Of a stretch of DNA of 18,213 nucleotides, positions 13,361 through 18,213 are shown piece after piece. The position numbers and the translations under genes were made by a program. The stretch lies in contig JAZNRE010000004.1 in assembly GCA_045590535.1 (NCBI GenBank), positions 1-18,213 of the forward strand. The letters are read 5' to 3'. Source of the stretch: UMGS755 sp045590535 (GTDB taxonomy: Bacteria; Bacillota; Clostridia; UBA1381; UBA9506). Each line of letters opens with the position of its first letter. Position 1 is the stretch's first letter. The notes under the pieces are model-generated. The model did not search any database, was not told the DNA's origin, and saw only the letters and a program-made list of their open reading frames with translations.

Positions 13361-14521
13361 TTAAAGAGCCGCAATTGTCTCCATGACATATTCGGCAAAT
13401 TCTTCACCGGTAGCACCAGTATCACGACCGGTAATGACAAGCTTTTTCTCCTGATACATGCAGATATCCAGCGCTTTTTCAAGCTTTTCAGACAGTTCGG
13501 CATATCCAATGTGAGAAAGAAGCATAACAGCAGCACGAATCATGCTGCAGGGATCGGCATATTTATCGCGACCCTCTGCCACCATACGGGGAGCAGAGCC
13601 GTGAATGGCTTCAAACATGGCATAGCGCTTACCTAAGTTAGCGCTGCCGGCTGTGCCAACACCGCCTTGGAATTCGGCGGCTTCGTCGGTTAAAATGTCA
13701 CCATAGAGATTGGGCAGAACCAAAACCTGGAATTGTGTCCGTCTTTTTTCGTCCACCAGCTTGGCGGTCATAATATCAATATACCAATCGTCTAATTCAA
13801 TGCCGGGATATTCTTTAGCAACATCTTTGCAGATGTTTAAAAACTTACCATCAGTTGTTTTGATAACGTTTGCCTTTGTAACGGCAGTTACTCTTGTTTT
13901 GCCGTTCTTTTTGGCATAGTCAAAAGCGGCGCGGGCAATACGTTCGCTGCCTTCCTGTGTGGTTACGGTGAAGTCGATGGCTAAATCTTCATTAAAATGA
14001 ATGCCCTGACTGCCCAAAGCATAACCACCCTCGGTGTTTTCACGGAAGAAGGTCCAGTCAATGCCTTGCTCAGGCACTTTAACGGGACGAACATTGGCAA
14101 ACAAATCAAGCTCTTTGCGCATGGCAACATTGGCGCTTTCAATGTTGGGCCAGGGATCGCCGGCACGAGGAGTTGTGGTGGGACCCTTCAAAATAACATG
14201 GCAGGCCTTGAGCTCGGCTAAAACATCATCGGGAATAGCTTTGCCGGCTTTTACGCGGTTTTCAATGGTTAAACCATCGATTTGACGGAAAGCAATTCGA
14301 CCTTTTTCCATCTCATCCTTTAAGAGATATTCCAAAATCTTTTGAGAAGCCTTTGTGATGGCCGGACCAATGCCGTCACCGCCGCAAACGCCGATGATGA
14401 TGGTGTCTAACTTGCTGTAGTCTATAAAATCCTTTTGTGCTTTCATGTTTTCAATGCGCACAAGCTGCTTTTCAATTATTTCTGCAAATTTTTGAGTGGC
14501 CTCACGGATGGCTTCTGACAT
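13361..14521 (-). CDS. Isocitrate dehydrogenase-like enzyme (isocitrate/isopropylmalate family)
   Basis: Decarboxylating beta-hydroxyacid dehydrogenase of 386 aa. Given the aconitase gene 19 nt upstream, the likely reaction is isocitrate to 2-oxoglutarate plus CO2. GGDGIGPAI is the N-terminal family motif. ESANVAMRKELDLFANVRPV has the substrate-binding serine and arginines, FRENTEGGYALG is the hydroxyacid loop, and NLYGDILTDEAAEFQGGVG has the metal-binding aspartates. The cofactor loop HGSAPRMVAEGRDKYADP is longer than and different from the usual HGSAPKYAGLDKVNP of NADP enzymes, so NAD or NADP use cannot be read with certainty. A basic N-terminal extension of about 40 residues precedes the fold. 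AAGGAGAG lies before the ATG. Isopropylmalate dehydrogenase is the main alternative. Confidence 0.88.
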   Translation of the reverse strand: MSEAIREATQKFAEIIEKQLVRIENMKAQKDFIDYSKLDTIIIGVCGGDGIGPAITKASQKILEYLLKDEMEKGRIAFRQIDGLTIENRVKAGKAIPDDVLAELKACHVILKGPTTTPRAGDPWPNIESANVAMRKELDLFANVRPVKVPEQGIDWTFFRENTEGGYALGSQGIHFNEDLAIDFTVTTQEGSERIARAAFDYAKKNGKTRVTAVTKANVIKTTDGKFLNICKDVAKEYPGIELDDWYIDIMTAKLVDEKRRTQFQVLVLPNLYGDILTDEAAEFQGGVGTAGSANLGKRYAMFEAIHGSAPRMVAEGRDKYADPCSMIRAAVMLLSHIGYAELSEKLEKALDICMYQEKKLVITGRDTGATGEEFAEYVMETIAAL

Positions 14522-14540
14522 GATTTTCTCTCCTTAGTTT

Positions 14541-16469
14541 TTACTGATTTTGCATCTTAATAAAGTTAATCAAACCGCCGGCATAAAGCATCTCTTTTTG
14601 GCGGTCAGACGCAGTTAAGATTGTAGCATATTTTATACCCTTTGTCAAGTTTTCAACCACAATTTCATCCCCGGCAGCAATTTGTTCCGGTGCATTTTTA
14701 ATGGTCAATTCATCGCCCATTTCAATGGTGTCATAATCGGCTTCGTTTTTAAACACCAAAGGCAAAATGCCGGAGTTAATCAGGTTGGCCATGTGGATGC
14801 GGGCAAAGGATTTTGCCAGCACACCTTTAATGCCTAAATAAAGGGGAGCAAGAGCTGCATGCTCACGGCTTGAGCCCTGACCATAGTTCACGCCGCCAAT
14901 GATGAAGCCGCCGCCGTTTGCTTTGGCACGGGCGGGGAATTCGGGGTCACAGGGGGTTAGGCAAAACTCTGCCAAATGGGGAATGTTGGAACGGAAGGGC
15001 AAAAGCTTTGCGTTAGATGGCATAATGTGGTCTGTAGTGATGTTATCTTCAACCTTAATCAAGGATTTGCCGGAAATGGTTTCGGGCATTTTTTGATTTA
15101 AGGGGAAGGGCTTAATGTTAGGACCTCTCACAACCTCAACATCGGCGCTGTTTTCTGCCGGTGCAATCACCATGTTATCTCGGGCTAAGAACTGCTCGGG
15201 CATAGCCACAACAGGTGCTTCGCCCCATTCTCTCGGGTCGGTTAAAACGCCGGTGATGGCGCTGACAGCTGCGGTTTCGGGGCTGACCAGATACACTTTA
15301 GCCGAAACGGTTCCGCTGCGGCCCTCAAAGTTACGGTTAAAGGTTCGCAGAGAAACAGCATCGGTCTTGGGGGACTGACCCATGCCGATGCAGGGTCCGC
15401 AGGCAGACTCTAAAATGCGGGCGCCGGCAGCTACCATATCGGCCAGTGCGCCGTTTTGAGCCAGCATGGTGAGAACCTGCTTTGAGCCGGGGGCAATAAC
15501 CAGGCTCACATCGGGATGAACGGTTTTGCCGCGCAAAACAGCTGCAACCTTCATCATGTCGGCATAAGAGGAGTTGGTGCAGCTGCCAATGGCAACTTGG
15601 TCCACCTTGATTTTGCCGATTTTTTCAACCTCAAGCACATTGTCGGGGCTGTGGGGTTGTGCTGCCAAAGGCTCAATGGAGGATAAATCCACAGTAATTT
15701 CTTCATCATAAACGCAATCGGCATCCGCTGCTAAAGGCTTGTAGTCTGCCTCTCTGCCCTGGGCCTTTAAGAAAGCCAAGGTTGCTTCATCGCTGGGGAA
15801 AATAGAGGTGGTTGCACCCAGCTCGGCACCCATGTTGGTGATGGTTGCGCGTTCGGGAACGGAAAGGGTTTTAACGCCCTCGCCGGTGTATTCTAAAATT
15901 TTGCCAACGCCGCCTTTAACAGAGAGCATGCGCAAAACAGTTAAAATAACATCTTTTGCGGTAACCCAGGGGCGCAGTTTGCCGGTTAAGCAAACATTTA
16001 AAATTTTGGGCATGGTGATGTAATAAGCGCCGCCGCCCATGGCAACCGCCACATCAAGACCGCCGGCGCCAATGGCCAGCATGCCTAAACCGCCACCGGT
16101 GGGGGTGTGGCTGTCAGAGCCTAAAAGGGTCATGCCGGGCACGCCGAAGCGCTCCAGCTGTACCTGATGGCAAATGCCGTTACCGGGACGGGAAAAATAA
16201 ATGCCGTGTTTGCTGGTTACGGTTTGAATATATTTATGGTCGTCCGCATTTTCAAAACCGGACTGAATGGTGTTATGGTCAATATACGCCACAGATTTCT
16301 TGGTTTTAACCCGGTCAATGCCCATTGCTTCAAACTGCAGATAGGCCATGGTTCCGGTGGAATCCTGTGTGAGCGTTTGGTCAATTCGAATGGAAATTTC
16401 GTTACCGGCAATCATTTCGCCGCTAACCAGATGTTCTTTAATAATTTTTTGCGCTAATGTGTAAGCCAT
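14541..16469 (-). CDS. Aconitate hydratase (aconitase)
   Basis: Interconverts citrate and isocitrate through cis-aconitate using a [4Fe-4S] cluster. The 642-aa protein is the shorter form seen in Clostridia and some archaea, not the roughly 900-aa AcnA. The three cluster cysteines are visible: GSCTNSSYADMM near residue 295 and ACGPCIGMGQSP near 357-361. LLGSDSHTPTGGGLGML lies in the N-terminal domain. The swivel domain has DNITTDHIMPSNAK and YGQGSSREHAALAPLYLG, then SFARIHMANLINSGILPL. I use the ATG at 16469 (MAYTLAQKII), with AAGGAGG 7 nt upstream; a longer frame to 16592 would run through the promoter. It is first in the aconitase, isocitrate dehydrogenase-like, rex, tRNA-Arg operon. Confidence 0.96.
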   Translation of the reverse strand: MAYTLAQKIIKEHLVSGEMIAGNEISIRIDQTLTQDSTGTMAYLQFEAMGIDRVKTKKSVAYIDHNTIQSGFENADDHKYIQTVTSKHGIYFSRPGNGICHQVQLERFGVPGMTLLGSDSHTPTGGGLGMLAIGAGGLDVAVAMGGGAYYITMPKILNVCLTGKLRPWVTAKDVILTVLRMLSVKGGVGKILEYTGEGVKTLSVPERATITNMGAELGATTSIFPSDEATLAFLKAQGREADYKPLAADADCVYDEEITVDLSSIEPLAAQPHSPDNVLEVEKIGKIKVDQVAIGSCTNSSYADMMKVAAVLRGKTVHPDVSLVIAPGSKQVLTMLAQNGALADMVAAGARILESACGPCIGMGQSPKTDAVSLRTFNRNFEGRSGTVSAKVYLVSPETAAVSAITGVLTDPREWGEAPVVAMPEQFLARDNMVIAPAENSADVEVVRGPNIKPFPLNQKMPETISGKSLIKVEDNITTDHIMPSNAKLLPFRSNIPHLAEFCLTPCDPEFPARAKANGGGFIIGGVNYGQGSSREHAALAPLYLGIKGVLAKSFARIHMANLINSGILPLVFKNEADYDTIEMGDELTIKNAPEQIAAGDEIVVENLTKGIKYATILTASDRQKEMLYAGGLINFIKMQNQ

Positions 16470-16487
16470 GATTTTCCTCCTTAACAT

Positions 16488-16505
16488 TACAATAGTATTA
16501 TTGTA
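16488..16505. promoter_or_regulatory. 18-bp palindrome over the aconitase operon -10 box
   Basis: TACAATA-GTAT-TATTGTA is a perfect 7-4-7 inverted repeat that includes the -10 hexamer and the expected start site. It has the spacing of a Rex operator (7-4-7), but the half-sites are inverted relative to the clostridial TTGTTAA/TTAACAA consensus. It is probably an operator for some regulator. Confidence 0.55.
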
Positions 16506-16528
16506 TCTTATTTTCGCGCCCGTGTCAA
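16500..16528 (-). promoter_or_regulatory. Sigma-A promoter of the aconitase operon
   Basis: Consensus TTGACA (16528-16523), 17-bp spacer, TACAAT (16505-16500). The resulting 5' leader is only about 25 nt. Confidence 0.85.
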
Positions 16529-16596
16529 CAAAATCAAGGCAAAAAGATATGAAAAGAAGGGCGATAAAAGGCGAAAACAAAGGAAAGAACACACCC

Positions 16597-16625
16597 TTGC
16601 ACTTTTTGTGGGTTTGTGATAAAAT
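16597..16625 (+). promoter_or_regulatory. Promoter of the HAD phosphatase gene
   Basis: TTGCAC (16597-16602), 17-bp spacer, TAAAAT (16620-16625), 32 bp before the ATG. Confidence 0.6.
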
Positions 16626-16657
16626 AATGACAGAAATTCTTCTGATTGGAGAAAAAA

Positions 16658-17227
16658 ATGAATTGCTATGATTTTGACAAAACCATATACAAAAGCGACA
16701 GCAGTTGTGACTTTTATCTCTTTTGCCTGAGAAAGTATCCCAAGGTGATAAAGCACTGGCCGGCGCAGCTTTGGGCGTTTCTTCGCCATTATGTGCTAAA
16801 AAGCATCAGCAAAACCGCCATGAAGGAAGTGTTTTACCGCTATTTTCGTGAAATTCCCGATATGCAAAGGGCGCTTTCTGATTTTTGGGCCGGGCATTTG
16901 CACAAGGTGAAGGATTTTTATAAGGTGCAACAACAGCCGGAGGATGTTATCATTTCCGCTTCGCCTGAATTTTTTCTTCGTCCTGCCTGCAAGGCGATGG
17001 GCATTTTGCATCTGATTGCCTCGCCTGTGAATGAAAAAACGGGGACATATGAGGGAGAAAATTGCCACGGAAAAGAAAAGGTGCGCTGTTTTCGGGTGCA
17101 GTTCCCCGAGGCAGAGGTGGAAAAGTTTTATTCCGACTCTCTGTCCGACACCCCCATGGCAAAGCTTTCTAAAGAGGCCTATTTGGTAAAGGGTGATTCC
17201 ATAACACCCTGGCCGGAAAAAGTGTGA
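16658..17227 (+). CDS. HAD superfamily phosphatase, subfamily IB (SerB-like)
   Basis: Magnesium-dependent phosphohydrolase of 189 aa. All four HAD motifs are present: YDFDKT (4-9; D5 the nucleophile and D7 the general acid), IISASP (98-103), a lysine in HGKEK (138-142) and SDSLSDTPM (159-167) with the metal-binding aspartates. The helical cap after motif I (residues 15-90) places it in class IB with SerB-like and phospholipid-phosphatase enzymes. No membrane helix is clear. The substrate is unknown. GGAG lies 7 nt before the ATG at 16658; the in-frame TTG at 16646 overlaps this site and is rejected as the start. It is divergent from aconitase and convergent with the TM2 gene. Confidence 0.88.
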   Translation: MNCYDFDKTIYKSDSSCDFYLFCLRKYPKVIKHWPAQLWAFLRHYVLKSISKTAMKEVFYRYFREIPDMQRALSDFWAGHLHKVKDFYKVQQQPEDVIISASPEFFLRPACKAMGILHLIASPVNEKTGTYEGENCHGKEKVRCFRVQFPEAEVEKFYSDSLSDTPMAKLSKEAYLVKGDSITPWPEKV

Positions 17228-17249
17228 GACGGGCTTGTGGGACAGGTTT

Positions 17250-17277
17250 GCGGGGTGCCCCCGACGCCGCCCCCTAC
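17250..17277. repeat. GC-rich dispersed repeat, copy B
   Basis: GCGGGGTGCCCCC then GACGCCGCCCCCTAC, matching 2000-2028 with a few changes and one indel. Its base composition stands out from the surrounding AT-rich gap. It lies between converging genes, like copy A. Confidence 0.55.
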
Positions 17278-17309
17278 GATAATGTAAGGAAATAAAAAAG
17301 GGAAAAAGA

Positions 17310-17336
17310 AAGTCGAAGTTAATTTAACTTCGACTT
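17310..17336. terminator. Bidirectional terminator between HAD and TM2 genes
   Basis: Perfect 12-bp stem AAGTCGAAGTTA / TAACTTCGACTT around ATT. TTTATTTT follows on the plus strand and TCTTTTT on the minus strand. Confidence 0.85.
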
Positions 17337-17342
17337 TTTATT

Positions 17343-17678
17343 TTAAAGAAATGCCAAAACAATATTAAAGTTTAAATTTTTTGTCCTTTTTGCGATTGTA
17401 AACCAATCAGCAAGTGTTAAAATGCCACAAACACCGCCGGTTAAAAGCTTTAGCATACCCATGCCGGTATCGCCAATCATAAATCGGTCAATTCCAAAAA
17501 CGCCCAAAAAAAGAGAAACAAAAAACACAGTTTTAGGATTTTTTAAGCCTAGGGAACAAATGAGCAAAAACCGTTCTTCACTTACAGAACAAAGTTCTTC
17601 TTTTAGGTATATAATTTTCTCTGCCGGAAAAAATTTTTGATTTATCTTAATAAAATTATCAATTTTTTGTTGGTCCAA
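17343..17678 (-). CDS. TM2-domain membrane protein
   Basis: A 111-aa membrane protein. Its C-terminal half is a TM2 domain: two hydrophobic helices, VFFVSLFLGVFGIDRFMIG and LKLLTGGVCGILTLADWFTI, joined by the family signature GIDRFMIGDTGMG. The soluble N-terminal part contains KFFPAEKIIYLKEEL. Proteins of this layout in Clostridia start M-DQQKVD, so I place the start at TTG 17678, which has AGGTG 7 nt upstream; the longer frame passes through the promoter region. The TM2 function is unknown. It has a consensus promoter at 17728-17756 and is divergent from an XRE regulator that probably controls it. Confidence 0.85.
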   Translation of the reverse strand: MDQQKIDNFIKINQKFFPAEKIIYLKEELCSVSEERFLLICSLGLKNPKTVFFVSLFLGVFGIDRFMIGDTGMGMLKLLTGGVCGILTLADWFTIAKRTKNLNFNIVLAFL

Positions 17679-17707
17679 TTTTAAACACCTCATATAACCT
17701 TGACACA

Positions 17708-17770
17708 TAGTGAATGTCATTGTGGGTAGTATAACATGATAGACTAAATTTGTCAAGCACTAAATGTCAA
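17708..17770. promoter_or_regulatory. Direct repeats, candidate XRE operator
   Basis: Three related direct copies are seen: AGTGAATGTCA (17709-17719), ACTAAATTTGTCAA (17743-17756) and ACTAAATGTCAA (17759-17770). TGACA at 17701-17705 adds an inverted half to the first. They flank and overlap the TM2 promoter and end just before the XRE ribosome binding site. Confidence 0.45.
17728..17756 (-). promoter_or_regulatory. Sigma-A promoter of the TM2 gene
   Basis: Consensus TTGACA (17756-17751), 17-bp spacer, TATACT (17733-17728). The -35 box overlaps one of three related repeats in the divergent region. Confidence 0.8.
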
Positions 17771-17783
17771 AAAGGTGATATGA

Positions 17784-18029
17784 ATGTTTAAAAACAAATC
17801 AAAAACGGGAAAAAACAATATATGTGGTGAAAAGGTTTACTTTTTAAGAAAACAACAAGAGCCAAAAATGTCACAACGAATTTTGGCAGAAAAGCTGCAA
17901 CTGAAGGGTATTGATGTTGATAAAAATGCCATTCAGCGTATTGAAAGCGGCGAAAGGTTTGTTACGGATATTGAAATAAAAGTGTTGGCGGAGATTTTTG
18001 GCATATCTATTGATGAGCTTCTAAAATAA
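17784..18029 (+). CDS. XRE family transcriptional regulator
   Basis: An 81-aa single-domain DNA-binding protein. A basic N-terminus (MFKNKSKTGKN) is followed by the Cro/C1-type fold: ICGEKVYFLRKQQ, then SQRILAEKLQLKGIDVDKNA (helix-turn-helix, about 30-49), IQRIESGERFVTD and the last helices ending ISIDELL. AAAGGTGAT lies 4 nt before this ATG. An out-of-frame ATG at 17780 reaches a stop after three codons. It probably regulates itself and the divergent TM2 gene. It ends at a terminator shared with the Mrp-type gene. Confidence 0.88.
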   Translation: MFKNKSKTGKNNICGEKVYFLRKQQEPKMSQRILAEKLQLKGIDVDKNAIQRIESGERFVTDIEIKVLAEIFGISIDELLK

Positions 18030-18060
18030 AAAGGCTGAACGAGAATCGTTCAGCCTTTTT
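18028..18060. terminator. Bidirectional terminator between the XRE and Mrp-type genes
   Basis: AAAAAGGCTGAACGA, loop GAA, TCGTTCAGCCTTTTT. It follows the XRE stop directly and lies 17 bp beyond the stop of the opposing gene. The stem is nearly identical to that at 1953-1983. Confidence 0.9.
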
Positions 18061-18077
18061 CATTTTATTAAAATCAA

Positions 18078-18213
18078 TTATTCTCTCTCGGGCAGGGTTT
18101 TTAAAAGTTCTGCTGCCTCGCCGAACCAGGGGGCGTCTAAGCTTTCGATTTCGCCCTTGTCGCAAGCGGCGGCAATAGAGGGGTCGATGGGGAGCCGTGC
18201 CAAAACGGGCAGA
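18078..18213 (-). CDS. Mrp/NBP35 family P-loop ATPase, C-terminal fragment
   Basis: Only the last 44 codons lie in the window; the gene continues past the right edge. The translated end begins LPVLARLPIDPSIAAACDKG and continues EIESLDAPWF. The PIDP...CDKGEIE pattern is characteristic of Mrp/NBP35 ATPases, which carry or load Fe-S clusters. The P-loop and the CxxC motif would lie outside. The stop codon is at 18080-18078. An iron-sulfur carrier would suit a genome with a [4Fe-4S] aconitase, but they are separate units. Confidence 0.82.
   Translation of the reverse strand, partial: LPVLARLPIDPSIAAACDKGEIESLDAPWFGEAAELLKTLPERE

Overview
The window looks like chromosomal DNA of a low- to mid-GC Gram-positive bacterium of class Clostridia. 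The reasons are AGGAGG-type ribosome binding sites before nearly every gene, sigma-A promoters with 17-bp spacers, AT-rich intergenic DNA, a Bacillus/Clostridium-type Rex repressor, a DUF4446 gene between parB and serS, RNase M5 directly after dnaN, and a G5-LysM-M23 wall peptidase. I would not place it below class. I see no CRISPR array, insertion sequence or prophage.

Layout: a LysM/G5/M23 peptidase gene on the + strand (328-1941) ends at a hairpin terminator and faces a long minus-strand block. Read in transcription order (right to left), that block is dnaN, an RNase M5-like gene, an unrecognised 268-aa gene, greA, parA, parB, a DUF4446 gene and serS. This is an origin-proximal replication and segregation neighbourhood. 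Two identical parS-like 16-mers lie just upstream of the parA promoter. The 530-bp gene-free stretch before dnaN (9070-9599) holds one exact and three one-mismatch DnaA boxes. Immediately next to dnaN, a GC cluster is followed by DnaA-trio-like triplets and a very AT-rich tract. I read it as oriC, although dnaA is not beside it.

To the right are a divergent family 2 glycosyltransferase gene, hom (homoserine dehydrogenase, minus strand) and a very AT-rich pair of small divergent genes: a zinc-ribbon membrane protein and a Cro/C1-type regulator. Next comes a cluster of about seven consecutive short hairpins separated by AGCTAAA/AATTTAGCT-like spacers, then a tRNA-Arg(CCG). The tRNA sits 15 bp after rex and closes a minus-strand operon of aconitase, isocitrate dehydrogenase-like enzyme, rex and tRNA-Arg. 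Its genes combine the oxidative branch of a partial TCA pathway (citrate to 2-oxoglutarate) with an NADH-sensing repressor.

The right end has a HAD-IB phosphatase (+), a TM2-domain protein (-) divergent from an XRE regulator (+) with a shared repeat-containing control region, and the C-terminal 44 codons of an Mrp/NBP35-type ATPase (-) cut by the window edge. Several start codons differ from the longest open frame because a good promoter or ribosome binding site lies inside the frame: the peptidase, parA, greA, hom, aconitase, HAD and TM2 genes.
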